DNA of 64,000 nucleotides from Nostoc punctiforme NIES-2108 (GCA_003326195.1 LXQE01000149.1:157991-221990), one strand, 5' to 3'. Positions 27,377 to 37,280 are shown, counted from the stretch's first letter. Numbers and translations: made by a program. Notes: a model not told the origin generated them from the letters alone.

Positions 27377-28132
27377 ATGCCTGATGAGCATCGGTTAGAA
27401 GAACAATTTCTATCCCAAGAAGCTGAAAAACAAATATCCAATCAGCTAGATGAAGTAGAACAAATAGAAATAGATGTACAAACCGATTTGTTAAAAATAC
27501 TTCAGGGACAGGCGGATGGAGTTGCAGTTGCAGGACAAGGATTAGTCATTAAAGAAGACATTCGCATACAGGAAATAAAACTGCAAACAGATAGTATTGC
27601 CATCAATCCCTTTAGCGCTCTTTTTGGTCAAATAGAACTCAATGAGCCAATCAATACCATTGCTAGGGTTATACTCACAGAAGTAGATATTAACCGCGCC
27701 TTGACCTCAGAGTTTGTTCGTAGCCAGATGCAAAACTTTGAGTTGAATGTAGATGGCGAAATTGTCAGTTTTGAACCAGAAGAAATTCAGGTATTTTTAC
27801 CTGGTGATGGCAAAATAGAATTTAGGGGAAAGGTGCAGTTAAAGGAAATGGGAAATACTCGCCCTTTAGCTTACACTGCGATCGCTCGCCCACGCACTCA
27901 TTCACAACCTGCCATGTTGGAGGCTTTTAACTGCACTGAGGGAGAGGGGATTTCAATAGAATTAATTACAGCATTCATGCAGAAAGCTAAAGAACTGATG
28001 AACATACCATCTTTTAAATGGGAGGATATATCGTTTTCTATCAAAGATATAGAAGTACAAAAAGGTACTTTAATACTGATGTTAGAAGCTCAGGTAAAGC
28101 AAATACCTTCATCAAGTTTAATCTCTCCTTAG
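27377..28132 (+). CDS. DUF2993 (LmeA-like) protein
   Basis: The product has 251 residues with no signal peptide. It starts with EEQFLSQEAEKQISNQLD and contains VDVQTDLLKILQGQADGV-like and LTEVDINRALTSEFV elements that mark the DUF2993 family. Related LmeA proteins bind phospholipids. Several members occur per cyanobacterial genome and their role is unknown. It lies 107 bases before crtO on the same strand, and an operon is possible. Confidence 0.8.
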   Translation: MPDEHRLEEQFLSQEAEKQISNQLDEVEQIEIDVQTDLLKILQGQADGVAVAGQGLVIKEDIRIQEIKLQTDSIAINPFSALFGQIELNEPINTIARVILTEVDINRALTSEFVRSQMQNFELNVDGEIVSFEPEEIQVFLPGDGKIEFRGKVQLKEMGNTRPLAYTAIARPRTHSQPAMLEAFNCTEGEGISIELITAFMQKAKELMNIPSFKWEDISFSIKDIEVQKGTLILMLEAQVKQIPSSSLISP

Positions 28133-28239
28133 TAGGATTGACACTAGTTAAAGATAATTTTTGTTACTGAGGGATGATGTAAATGTAATAAAAATTTTCT
28201 AATATTTTGAAAGTTACTGATTATTTCTAAATTCCAAGT

Positions 28240-29934
28240 ATGCAAGAGTATGATGTTGTCCTAATCGGTGCTGGACATAATGGGCTAGTTTGTGCAGCTT
28301 ATTTGCTAAAAGCTGGTTATAGCGTTCTGTTACTAGAAAAGCGTTCTGTACCAGGTGGCGCAGCAACAACTGAAGAATGCTTACCGCAAGAAGCTCCTGG
28401 ATTTAAATTCAATTTGTGTGCGATTGACCATGAATTTATTCATTTGGGGCCAGTTGTTGAAGAATTAGAACTAGAAAAATATGGCTTGCATTATTTGGAG
28501 TGCGATCCAGTTGTTTTCTGTCCTCATCCTGATGGTAAGTATTTCTTAGGACATAAGTCGGTGGAAAAGACTTGTGCAGAAATCGCCCGTTACAGTGAAC
28601 GTGATGCCAAAAAATACGCAGAGTTTGTAGACTATTGGCAGCGAGCGCTAGGTGCAATGATTCCCATGTTTAATGCACCGCCAAAGTCAATTATAGACAT
28701 CCTTGGTAACTACGACATCACAAAACTCAAGGATTTATTTTCAGTTATTGGTTCACCTAACAAAACGCTGGACTTTATTCGCACGATGTTAACCAGCGCT
28801 GAAGATTTGCTTAACGAGTGGTTTGATGAGGAATTTCTGAAAGCGCCGCTAGCCAGACTAGCAGCAGAACTTGGTGCGCCGCCATCACAAAAAACCCTTG
28901 CCATTGGTGCAATTATGATGGCAATGCGTCATAATCCAGGGATGGCAAGACCTCGCGGCGGAACAGGCGCACTTGTGCAAGCTTTGGTGAATTTAGTCAC
29001 AAGTAAAGGTGGCGTTATTCTCACAGACCAACATGTTGAAAAAGTTTTAATTGATGATGGCAAAGCTGTAGGCGTGCGGGTTGCTGGAGGGAAAGAATAT
29101 CGCGCTAAACACGGAGTTATTTCTAATATTGATGCCAAGCGGTTGTTCTTACAAATGACTGATAAAAGCGATGTTAACGCAGCCGACCCCGATTTATGGG
29201 AAAGATTAGAACGCCGCATCGTTAACAATAACGAAACCATCCTCAAGATAGATTTGGCTTTAGATGAACCACTGCACTTTCCCCACCATGCTCACAAAGA
29301 TGAATATCTCGTCGGTTCTATCTTGATTGCTGATTCCGTGGCTCATGTAGAACAGGCTCATAGTAAATGCACTTTGGGAGAAATTCCTGATGCTGACCCA
29401 TCAATGTATTTAGTGATGCCTAGTTATTTAGATTCCACATTAGCGCCACCAGGTAAGCACACCGTATGGATTGAGTTTTTTGCCCCTTATCAAATTGCTG
29501 GTGCAGAAGGCACTGGTTTAAAAGGTACTGGTTGGACGGATGAATTGAAAAACAAAGTTGCAGATAAGGTAGTTGATAAGTTGGCAGACTATGCACCGAA
29601 TGTCAAGAATGCAACTATTGCCCGTCGGGTAGAAAGTCCAGCAGAACTAGGAGAAAGATTAGGTGCATACAAAGGGAATTATTATCATGTTGACATGACC
29701 CTAGATCAGATGATATTTTTCCGTCCATTACCAGAAATAGCCAACTACAAAACGCCAATTGATAATCTATTTTTGACTGGTGCAGGGACTCATCCAGGTG
29801 GTTCAATTTCGGGAATGCCGGGACGCAATTGTGCGCGGGCATTTTTGCAGGCAAAACATCCCATTAGCCAAACTTTGAAGGATGCGCGGGATTCGATTAA
29901 GTCAACTGTCGAGTCAGTGTTTGGCATCAATTAA
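28240..29934 (+). CDS. crtO: Beta-carotene ketolase, CrtO type
   Basis: A 564-residue FAD enzyme of the phytoene-desaturase superfamily. The dinucleotide-binding motif IGAGHNGLVCAAYLLKAGY lies at 9-27, followed by Glu of LLLEK. The C-terminus has LFLTGAGTHPGGSISGMPGRN, the FAD-contact region. Length and overall sequence match cyanobacterial CrtO, which makes echinenone from beta-carotene. A related all-trans-retinol or other carotenoid oxidoreductase is the alternative. It converges with the downstream protease gene, with a 57-bp repeat between them. Confidence 0.87.
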   Translation: MQEYDVVLIGAGHNGLVCAAYLLKAGYSVLLLEKRSVPGGAATTEECLPQEAPGFKFNLCAIDHEFIHLGPVVEELELEKYGLHYLECDPVVFCPHPDGKYFLGHKSVEKTCAEIARYSERDAKKYAEFVDYWQRALGAMIPMFNAPPKSIIDILGNYDITKLKDLFSVIGSPNKTLDFIRTMLTSAEDLLNEWFDEEFLKAPLARLAAELGAPPSQKTLAIGAIMMAMRHNPGMARPRGGTGALVQALVNLVTSKGGVILTDQHVEKVLIDDGKAVGVRVAGGKEYRAKHGVISNIDAKRLFLQMTDKSDVNAADPDLWERLERRIVNNNETILKIDLALDEPLHFPHHAHKDEYLVGSILIADSVAHVEQAHSKCTLGEIPDADPSMYLVMPSYLDSTLAPPGKHTVWIEFFAPYQIAGAEGTGLKGTGWTDELKNKVADKVVDKLADYAPNVKNATIARRVESPAELGERLGAYKGNYYHVDMTLDQMIFFRPLPEIANYKTPIDNLFLTGAGTHPGGSISGMPGRNCARAFLQAKHPISQTLKDARDSIKSTVESVFGIN

Positions 29935-29958
29935 GCGTTGCACAGATAAAGTAGAGTC

Positions 29959-30015
29959 ATACAGTTCAGATAAACCCAAAACCCTCATATAGAGACGCGA
30001 TTTATCGCGTCTTGA
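29959..30015 (+). repeat. 57-bp dispersed repeat, copy 2
   Basis: Second copy of the repeat at 26838-26894 with two mismatches. It lies between the convergent crtO and protease genes, and its hairpin may serve as a terminator for both. Confidence 0.9.
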
Positions 30016-30019
30016 TTTA

Positions 30020-31747
30020 TCAGGTAATTACGAAAATATCTGTATTAGTCATGGCTAAACCTATTGCTAGTTGAGCAACTTGGATTTGACCAGATGAGCC
30101 TATACCATCAGCATCAAAAAATAAACCCCCTGTATTATTGTTGTAGATAAAGCGATCGCTGCTATCTTGTGCTAATGAACCGATAAAAAATTGTGTTGAT
30201 TGAAGTATACCTTCACTAAGTCCACCTCCAAACCCTATTTTAGAAACATAGATTGTGTCATCTAAGGACGAAAAATCTGTAATGTTATCAATTCCTTCAG
30301 AAGGGGTATTAATAATAAAAACATCAGATCCAGTTCCTCCTGTTAAGGTATCATTACCTAAACCTCCAACGAAAGTATCGTTACTACTTCCCCCTATAAG
30401 GATGTCATTGCTATTTCCACCATTTAGCTGGTTATTACCAGTATTACCACTCTCATTAATATTGGCTGTACCTGTGGTGATATTTTCTTCACGGGCTGTT
30501 AAAGGAGAGCTAAGAGTTGATGAAATGGTAAGAGGTAATATTGCACTATTGGCAACAGTGAGTAAAGTTCTAAATACCTTTTGGTTGCTGGTTAAACTTT
30601 CATCAAATTCTTGGATTAAATTAGTTGGATCTAGAAATGAAATAACGTAGTAATTTCCAATTGGGATATTGGGAAACGCACCGTTCCATGTCGCTGTTCC
30701 CGAATTGAATGGGTTAATCGAAGAAATAGTTGTATTACCAATTAGATAATGGGAACCAATACTATTAGTGATATTGGTATCAGTAGAAGCGTAAAAAGAA
30801 ACTGAGAAATTACCTGTCGCGGCTGTACCATTGTTACGAGGATAGACTGTGACACTAAAATTTTCCCCATTTTTAATAGTGTTATTATTAAAACTTCCAA
30901 GAGTTGTGTTAAACCACACATCAGAGTCTACTAAATCAGCTTTATCAGTGGGTTTACGTGTAGCTGTGTCTTCGTTAATCCAGTTTTGAATCTCGTTATA
31001 TCGAGTGCTTGTAATTCGGGCGAACTCGTTGTAAAGCGGAGTTTGGTTGGTAGTTGTCTCATTTGAAGCTACTCCATAAATAGTCGGTTTATTTGTGTTG
31101 GAATTATTAAGCCAGAGAGGGCCTCCACTATTTCCATTTACAATATCTAGCTCATTACTACGCAAGATAGAGTCAGTTGTACTTGTGATTTTTCCACTCT
31201 GAGTCCACATATCATAGTTGTCAAATTTCCCATCGCTATTGGAATCAAACTTATCAGAAGGGTATCCAGTGACATTCATTAAAGTTCCACTGTTGAGATT
31301 ATCGTCATATCCATAGTTAAACCAGCCAGTGAAGTTTCCAATATTGCGGTCAAGAGTAACCAATCCTATATCGTATTGAAAAGTTTCGCTTTTAGTCTGA
31401 TCTCCTTGAGTCCATCCTTCAAAAGAACGTGTATAAACAGATTTGGCTTCACTATAGTATTCATAGTCAGCGCGGTTTGTACCAGCAATGATATTTCCTT
31501 TAGAGCCAAGCATCACCTCAATTTTATCTGCCCAACCCCCATATCTTGTGTCATACACACAGTGTCCTGCTGTTAAAAAGTGGTAGGAATCAATCATGGC
31601 ACCAGAACCGTTGACGATAATATCATCAGCAGTATCAATAACCCCATCTGGGCCTTTCCAACGTATTCTCATCTTTCCTATAGCGCTAAACGGAAAAGTT
31701 GTGGTGTTGCTAACTTTTGTCCGACCATCAGGGGAGAAAACAGACAT
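30020..31747 (-). CDS. Secreted trypsin-like protease with CARDB and RTX repeats
   Basis: The protein has 575 residues. Residues 1-255 form a trypsin-fold protease of the glutamyl-endopeptidase type with His62 (TAGHC), Asp126 (YDIGLV) and Ser207 (GNSGGPL). A loop at 168-179 (DSNSDGKFDNYD) looks like a calcium site. Residues about 275-395 resemble a CARDB adhesion domain. About 440-480 are RTX nonapeptide repeats (GG-x-ND-L-x-G type), followed by a C-terminal domain ending in DIFVIT. There is no signal peptide. RTX repeats with a hydrophobic C-terminus indicate export by a type I secretion system and folding on calcium outside the cell. No transporter genes are adjacent. Confidence 0.85.
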   Translation of the reverse strand: MSVFSPDGRTKVSNTTTFPFSAIGKMRIRWKGPDGVIDTADDIIVNGSGAMIDSYHFLTAGHCVYDTRYGGWADKIEVMLGSKGNIIAGTNRADYEYYSEAKSVYTRSFEGWTQGDQTKSETFQYDIGLVTLDRNIGNFTGWFNYGYDDNLNSGTLMNVTGYPSDKFDSNSDGKFDNYDMWTQSGKITSTTDSILRSNELDIVNGNSGGPLWLNNSNTNKPTIYGVASNETTTNQTPLYNEFARITSTRYNEIQNWINEDTATRKPTDKADLVDSDVWFNTTLGSFNNNTIKNGENFSVTVYPRNNGTAATGNFSVSFYASTDTNITNSIGSHYLIGNTTISSINPFNSGTATWNGAFPNIPIGNYYVISFLDPTNLIQEFDESLTSNQKVFRTLLTVANSAILPLTISSTLSSPLTAREENITTGTANINESGNTGNNQLNGGNSNDILIGGSSNDTFVGGLGNDTLTGGTGSDVFIINTPSEGIDNITDFSSLDDTIYVSKIGFGGGLSEGILQSTQFFIGSLAQDSSDRFIYNNNTGGLFFDADGIGSSGQIQVAQLAIGLAMTNTDIFVIT

Positions 31748-32001
31748 AGTTTTAGATCCTTAATAGAAAATAATAAATACAAAATATACAAATTTAATAC
31801 CAGAAATTATCTCCTAGCATTAATAATTTACTAGTAATTTCTATGAATAATGCTTCCTGCTACTCAGCTTTTAAGTAATATTAAACCTATAAATTGCCAT
31901 AGTTTTAATATAAATTATGTCTACGATTTATAAATAATGTAGAGTTAATTTTCTGTTTTATTTTGAAGGAAAAATAAAACTAATTAATAGAAATAAAGGT
32001 T
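31748..32001. other. A+T-rich promoter region of the protease gene
   Basis: Nothing coding is visible. It is very A+T-rich and should hold the protease promoter. Confidence 0.35.
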
Positions 32002-32172
32002 GGAAAAACTAGCTATTATGATATTATTTCTGTCCTCACCCCTGCGATCCTGGCTAATTTATACCGTCGGCATTGGCAAATTGAAGAAGGTTTTTATCAG
32101 GGTGAATTACTACACGAGTACGATGTTACGACGAGTCCCAGCTACGCAATATATATAGCAATACAAATATAA
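32002..32172 (+). pseudogene. Transposase remnant, IS4-like
   Basis: One frame reads YYDIISVLTPAILANLYRRH followed by WQIEEGF and runs to a stop at 32172. The block LYR-x-x-WQIE is the conserved catalytic-Glu region of IS4-type DDE transposases. Everything upstream of it is missing, so this is the tail of a decayed insertion sequence. The 217 bases from here to the TPR gene show nothing else. Confidence 0.6.
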
Positions 32173-32389
32173 TTGTTTTTTGAGTAAAGTAGTTTTAAGC
32201 GATTGCTTTATGTGTATTTATTATGATACTATTATACACCCTTGATTTTGATAAATTTTTATGCATTGTCAACAAGGCTCTTTGGGAAAATAAATATAAG
32301 TAAATTAATGGGTAAAAAGTAGTGTATTTTGATAATACTCAAAAAACTAACAAATTTTAACATCATCTAATAATTTTTGTAGGTACAGC

Positions 32390-33133
32390 ATGGTTTTTCG
32401 GAACTGCTTCGTTGCATCTGGCTTGATAGCTTTCTTGACATTTGGCTGTAGTGAGGGGGCAAACTCATCGGCAGAAAATACTACACAGGTTGTCCAAGAA
32501 AGCAATGTAACCCAACTTTTTATAGAAGCGAAGGCTACGCAAAAAGCAGAAGATTACTTTCATCAAGGTAATAATTTATTAGATAGACAAAATTATGAAG
32601 ATGCCATAAAAGCTTATGATAAAGCGATCGCCATTAAAATTGAGAGTCCTGAAGCTTGGATTAACCGTGGCATAGCATTAACATCGTTGCAACGCTACCA
32701 AAACGCTCTTGCATCGTATGATCGAGCGATCGCCATCAAACCGAACAAATATGAAGCCTGGTATAATCGTGGCATAGCTCTAACATCGTTGCAACGTTAC
32801 CAAGATGCTTTTGCATCCTATAATAGAGCGATCGCCATCCAACCCGACAAATATGAAGCCTTAATTAACCGAGGCATTGCTCTGACAAAGCTGCACCGCT
32901 ACAAGGATGCGATCGCATCTTATAATAGAGCGATCGCCATCAAGCAAGATTTGCACCAAGCATATTACAACAAAGCTTGCTCTTATGCTTTACAAAGCAA
33001 TCTAGAATTAGCAATTGAGAATTTAGACAAAGCAATCAAGCTTGTTCCTGATAAATACAAGAAATTAGCAAAAACTGACCCAGACTTTAGCAAAGTGCGT
33101 AGTGAAAAGCAGTTTCAAGAATTACTGCAATAG
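32390..33133 (+). CDS. TPR lipoprotein
   Basis: The product has 247 residues. The signal peptide ends in a lipobox (LTFGC, Cys20), so the protein should be lipid-anchored. After an acidic linker there are five TPR units (about 55-225) of the form YEDAIKAYDKAIAIKP. The repeated 'AIAIK' codons are written with GCGATCGCCATC, so each unit carries a HIP1 octamer. TPR proteins mediate protein contacts; no partner can be named. The C-terminus (KVRSEKQFQELL) is the usual end of cyanobacterial TPR proteins. Confidence 0.82.
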   Translation: MVFRNCFVASGLIAFLTFGCSEGANSSAENTTQVVQESNVTQLFIEAKATQKAEDYFHQGNNLLDRQNYEDAIKAYDKAIAIKIESPEAWINRGIALTSLQRYQNALASYDRAIAIKPNKYEAWYNRGIALTSLQRYQDAFASYNRAIAIQPDKYEALINRGIALTKLHRYKDAIASYNRAIAIKQDLHQAYYNKACSYALQSNLELAIENLDKAIKLVPDKYKKLAKTDPDFSKVRSEKQFQELLQ

Positions 33134-33211
33134 GATTTTATCACCACCTCTCAGTGTAGAATATAAACCTGCTGTAGAAAGGATTTTTTCTTGAGCGGTT
33201 TAAGGTTAGAC

Positions 33212-34084
33212 ATGAAAAAATTGTTAATTACCGGGGCAAGTGGTTTTTTAGGATGGCATCTTTGTCAGCTTGCCAAACAAGAATGGGATATTTATGGCAC
33301 TTATTTATCCCATCCTTTAGAGATTTCTGGCATGAAAATTTTAAAAGCGAACTTAACAAATTTTCAGGAATTGAAGCGTATCTTTAATGATGTCAAACCA
33401 GAAGCAGTTATTCATACTGCTGCACATTCTCAACCAAATTTTTGTCAAACCAACCCCAAAGAATCGCACGCAATTAACGTCATCGCATCCTGCAATATTG
33501 CCGGACTTTGCGCAGATAACTCTATTCCTTGTGCTTTTACCTCAACCGACTTAGTTTTTGATGGTTTAAATGCTCCCTATCAAGAAACAGATGCCGTGTG
33601 CCCTGTCAATCTTTACGGTGAGCAAAAGGCGATCACAGAAGCAGATATGCTAGAAAGGTATCCGATGACCGCAGTGTGTCGGATGCCCTTGATGTTTGGT
33701 GCAGCAACACCCACAGCTAAAAGCTTTATTCAGCCATTTATTCAAACTTTACAAGCAGAAAAAGAACTAAGGTTATTTATAGATGAATTTCGCACACCAG
33801 TAAGTGGAACAACTGCCGCCAAAGGGCTTTTATTAGCATTAGAAAAAGTGAACGGTATCATTCACTTAGGCGGCAAAGAGCGGATTTCGCGTTATGATTT
33901 TGGACAGATATTAGTAGAAGTATTCCAACTTCCCGCTACCGGACTTAAATCCTGCCGACAACAAGATGTGAAAATGGCAGCACCTAGACCAACAGATGTT
34001 TCTTTGGATAGTTCTAAAGCATTTGCATTGGGGTATCAGCCTTTATTTGTAAAAGAAGAATTAGAGGCAATACAATTCAGTTAA
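33212..34084 (+). CDS. RmlD-like NAD(P)-dependent reductase
   Basis: The product has 290 residues with an extended-SDR Rossmann fold. It has GASGFLGWHL near the N-terminus, HTAAHSQP, FTSTDLVFDG, and the catalytic YGEQK (Tyr-x-x-x-Lys). This pattern is that of RmlD-like sugar-nucleotide reductases (dTDP-4-dehydrorhamnose reductase family). No other rhamnose genes are near, so the true substrate is open. The ATG at 33212 with AAGG upstream is chosen over a TTG seven codons earlier. Confidence 0.78.
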   Translation: MKKLLITGASGFLGWHLCQLAKQEWDIYGTYLSHPLEISGMKILKANLTNFQELKRIFNDVKPEAVIHTAAHSQPNFCQTNPKESHAINVIASCNIAGLCADNSIPCAFTSTDLVFDGLNAPYQETDAVCPVNLYGEQKAITEADMLERYPMTAVCRMPLMFGAATPTAKSFIQPFIQTLQAEKELRLFIDEFRTPVSGTTAAKGLLLALEKVNGIIHLGGKERISRYDFGQILVEVFQLPATGLKSCRQQDVKMAAPRPTDVSLDSSKAFALGYQPLFVKEELEAIQFS

Positions 34085-34150
34085 GACTAAGTGTTAAAAC
34101 TAAAAATAGGAATAGGCTATTTTGGAATGCGATTACCTCTAGTAAACTAC

Positions 34151-34179
34151 GCGTAGGCGTTGTTCGCCGTAGGCATCGC
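34151..34179 (+). repeat. GCGTAGGC-type dispersed repeat
   Basis: The 29 bases differ at five or six positions from 61220-61248 inside the helicase gene. They are also related to the insert at 48965-49020 inside the flavoprotein gene. Confidence 0.75.
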
Positions 34180-34439
34180 AACCGAAAAACCTGTTTTATT
34201 GAGAATTTAGTAATGTAATTGATAATTTAACCCCGATCTGACAAAATCACGTTACTCCCTTCTTTAACAGGCAAGCGACGGTTTCCTCTCACTTTCTCCC
34301 CTCCTAAATGAGAATATTCCTGTAAAAGCGAAAATTTAATTTCGTGAAAGTCATATCTGATTGCATTCCACTCTTATTCAGGCTCATTACTATTTATTTA
34401 GATGTGCTTACCCTATAGTTATCGGCTAATTTTTTAGTT

Positions 34440-34486
34440 AGCAAACTTAAATTAAATTTTATTTTTACCTTTAATTAAAGTTTGCT
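34440..34486. repeat. 17-bp A+T-rich inverted repeat
   Basis: The arms 34440-34456 and 34470-34486 match at 16 of 17 positions around a 13-base loop. The role is unknown. It could be a terminator or the end of a lost element. Confidence 0.7.
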
Positions 34487-34688
34487 TAAACTCCTAATTT
34501 TAAAATGGGGTGTCTCAAAACAATTTGGGCAGTTGTTTGCTTCTTATTGAAAAAGAGAAAAATATTGATTTCATAACTGGATCTAACAGTTATGAATTTC
34601 AATTGGAAAAATAAGTAAGTTAGATAAAAGCTATTTTTGTAGCTTGTAATTGCATTGCTTACAGAAGTTGATGGTAAGGAAAATTGAG

Positions 34689-35234
34689 ATGAAATTGGTT
34701 CCAAATTTATTGGTTGCTGCTACTATTGCTTTAGGTTTTTCTACCATAGATGTAAAATCTGCATCTGCTGCAATTCTTAATTACGCTTTCACCGTTGATA
34801 GTCCAGCAACAAAGGGGAATGGCTTTTTTAGCTTTGATGACTCAACCTTCAGCAATGGCTATAATCCCGAAGCTCCCATTCAGTCACTTTCTTTCAACTT
34901 TGATGGCGATACCATTTACACTGAACAAGATGATGCAAATTACCCAGATTTTCCTCTTGTTTTTAAAACTACATCCTTAACAGGACAAACGTATGTTGGA
35001 TTAGATTATCAGTTTAATGATAAAGCTAATCCTTCCAGTTCTATCAGTTATGAAATTATTGGTGACGATTTTACAATTTACTCTAAAACTTCTCCCAATG
35101 CTGAACTGATATCAGGTACAGTTTCTTATAGACAAGTACCTGAACCTACACCTTTCGTTGGTGTTCTTTTTGCTTGTAGCCTTGGCTCAATGATGAAGAG
35201 AAAGGTAGCATCCATGAAAAAGATTAAAATCTAA
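34689..35234 (+). CDS. PEP-CTERM-type secreted protein
   Basis: The product has 181 residues with an N-terminal signal peptide (ending near SASA-A), a beta-rich middle, and a C-terminus with VPEPTPF, then a hydrophobic helix (VGVLFACSLGSMM), then basic residues. This is the PEP-CTERM sorting signal, recognised by exosortase and followed by attachment or export with exopolysaccharide. The ATG at 34689 is chosen over a TTG 13 codons earlier. The function of the middle part is unknown. Confidence 0.82.
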   Translation: MKLVPNLLVAATIALGFSTIDVKSASAAILNYAFTVDSPATKGNGFFSFDDSTFSNGYNPEAPIQSLSFNFDGDTIYTEQDDANYPDFPLVFKTTSLTGQTYVGLDYQFNDKANPSSSISYEIIGDDFTIYSKTSPNAELISGTVSYRQVPEPTPFVGVLFACSLGSMMKRKVASMKKIKI

Positions 35235-35561
35235 CCTTGGTTAAGTTGATATTAACAATTTCTTTGCCAAGGATTAATCTCTTATTAGTAGGCTTTTATG
35301 TGGGGAAACAACATCTGACACATTGATAGCAGAGGGAAAAATTGGAAATTAAAATCTGATTTTGATAATACCAATTCTCTATGAAGCTGCACATTATGAC
35401 CCCTCCAAACCTCTCCTTAGCAACGATGGTGGGGTTATTTCTATGGGTCTTAATAAAGAATTGCTATAAGGGAATAATTACGAAATTTTCCTACGATTAC
35501 TCCGCCATCTTTGTGTTAGCTGTTGCTGTACTTTAACTTACCTGTTAACCAGGAGTAGAGA
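35235..35561. other. Upstream region of phoD
   Basis: No gene is present. Near 35531-35552 two TTTAAC/GTTAAC-like octamers spaced by three bases resemble a cyanobacterial Pho box. They lie very close to the start codon, so the match is only a hint. Confidence 0.3.
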
Positions 35562-37178
35562 ATGGTAGATTACCGGAATTTTGAGCAGTTCCTGCACAGT
35601 CGAATCAAACGACGCAACTTAATTATTGGGGCAGGAGCATTATCTGGTTTAGCGATCGCTAACCAATTTTATTCTCAAAGAGCGATGTCTGCCGACAAGC
35701 CGCTACGCGTCTACGCCACCAGCAGATTTTCCAATTATCCTTTCACTTTAGGTGTAGCGTCGGGCGATCCTTATCCTACCAGCGTAGTGATTTGGACTCG
35801 TCTCGCTCCTGAACCTTTAAATGGAGGTGGAATGCCACCTGTGAATGTGCCAATTCGCTGGGAAATAGCAACCGATCCCGACATGAGGCGTATTGTCTCC
35901 AGAGGTACGGTACTTGCAACTCCACAACTAGCTCATTCAGTTCGAGTTGTCGTAGAAGGCCTGCAATCTGATACTTGGTACTGGTATCGGTTTCTTGTCG
36001 GTCAAGACGCTAGCCCCATTGGTCGCACCCGTACAGCGCCTTTAGCAGGTGGCTACTTAAATAAATTAAACTTTGCCCTTGTTTCCTGTCAGCACTATGA
36101 GCAGGGATACTATACTGCTTACAAATATATTGCCCAGGATGACCTCAGCTTGGTAGTGCATGTTGGAGACTACATCTATGAAGGCGGAATCTCAAACAAT
36201 CGTCCCAGAAAGCATAACAGTGCCGAAATTCTAACCTTAGAAGATTACCGTAACCGTCACGCCCTCTATAAAACTGATACCAATCTGCAAGCAGCTCATG
36301 CAGCCTTTCCCTGGATTGTCACCTGGGATGACCACGAGGTAGAAAACAACTACGCCAACGACATCTCCGAAGTCGATACTGAACCAGATCAAAATCGGGC
36401 AATCTTCCTGCAACGACGGGCTGCTGCCTATCAGGCTTATTACGAACACATGCCACTGCGCCCTTTCTCGCGTCCTGTTGGCCCCGATATGCAACTTTAC
36501 CGTCGGCTTTCCTTTGGTAACTTAGCTACTTTCCATGTCCTAGATACCCGTCAGTATCGCACCGATCAGCCCTGTGGTGATGGTACTAAAGAACGTTGCC
36601 CAGAAAATTTAAATCCGAATGCAACGATTACCGGCAAGCGTCAGGAAGATTGGCTATACAATGGTTTAAATAACTCACAGGCTAAGTGGAACGTTTTAGC
36701 CCAGCAAGTTATAGTTGCTCAGATAGACACAAAACCAGGGGAAGGCGGAACCTACAGCATGGATAAGTGGGATGGTTATGTGGCTTCCCGCGATCGCCTT
36801 ATGCGTTTCTTAGAACAGCGCAAACCATCTAATCCAGTAGTCTTATCAGGCGATATTCATTCCAACTGGGCAATAAATTTAAAGGCTGACTTTAATAACC
36901 CAAAATCTGCTACGGTTGGGAGTGAATTCGTCTGTACCTCAATAACCTCCGGTGGAGATGGGGCAGATACCAGCCCAAATGTTGAAGCTTACTTACCCGA
37001 TAACCCACACATTAAGTTCTTCAACGGTCAACGGGGATATGTTCGCTGTGCGCTGACTCCCACAACCTACAAGACAGACTATCTAGTTTTATCAAACGTC
37101 ACAACCCCGAATGGCACGCTTAGTAAGCGGGCTTCATTTGTAGTTGAAGATGGTCGTCCAGAAATACAACAAGCCTAA
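35562..37178 (+). CDS. phoD: Alkaline phosphatase PhoD
   Basis: PhoD is a calcium- and iron-dependent phosphodiesterase/phosphatase that frees phosphate outside the cell. The 538-residue protein begins with a twin-arginine signal (KRRNLIIGAGALSG, about 17-30), so it is exported folded by Tat. Metal-site motifs of the PhoD family are visible: FALVSCQHYEQG, VVHVGDYIYEGG, WDDHEVENNY, and SGDIHSNW near 425. The N-terminal PhoD domain (GVASGDPYPTSVVIWTRL) is also present. The gene probably responds to phosphate shortage, but the operator is uncertain. Confidence 0.95.
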   Translation: MVDYRNFEQFLHSRIKRRNLIIGAGALSGLAIANQFYSQRAMSADKPLRVYATSRFSNYPFTLGVASGDPYPTSVVIWTRLAPEPLNGGGMPPVNVPIRWEIATDPDMRRIVSRGTVLATPQLAHSVRVVVEGLQSDTWYWYRFLVGQDASPIGRTRTAPLAGGYLNKLNFALVSCQHYEQGYYTAYKYIAQDDLSLVVHVGDYIYEGGISNNRPRKHNSAEILTLEDYRNRHALYKTDTNLQAAHAAFPWIVTWDDHEVENNYANDISEVDTEPDQNRAIFLQRRAAAYQAYYEHMPLRPFSRPVGPDMQLYRRLSFGNLATFHVLDTRQYRTDQPCGDGTKERCPENLNPNATITGKRQEDWLYNGLNNSQAKWNVLAQQVIVAQIDTKPGEGGTYSMDKWDGYVASRDRLMRFLEQRKPSNPVVLSGDIHSNWAINLKADFNNPKSATVGSEFVCTSITSGGDGADTSPNVEAYLPDNPHIKFFNGQRGYVRCALTPTTYKTDYLVLSNVTTPNGTLSKRASFVVEDGRPEIQQA

Positions 37179-37254
37179 TCGTTTAATTCCCAGGTATCAC
37201 AACTAGATAATCACAGATAGAAATAGGTAAATCATCAGTTTTTATCGAAGCCAT

Positions 37255-37280
37255 GAGTTAGGAGTTTTAATTCCTAACTC
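37255..37280. terminator. Two-way terminator between phoD and gcvP
   Basis: A perfect 9-bp stem (gagttagga with tcctaactc) with an eight-base loop lies between the two convergent genes. It is built from the same gagttag repeat seen elsewhere in the window. Confidence 0.6.

Larger units (their letters stand above)
34085..34688. other. Repeat-bearing intergenic region
   Basis: No gene was seen. It carries a GCGTAGGC-type repeat at 34151-34179 and a long A+T-rich inverted repeat at 34440-34486, each listed separately. Confidence 0.5.

Noticed and set aside
32641..32955. Repeated GCGATCGCCATC units spaced about 100 bases, CRISPR-like at first sight
   Set aside because: They are HIP1 octamers encoding the repeated AIAI of TPR units in an intact gene. 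No CRISPR array occurs in the window.
35531..35552. Pho box upstream of phoD
   Set aside because: Only two loosely matching octamers lie almost on the ribosome site. Too weak to call as an operator.
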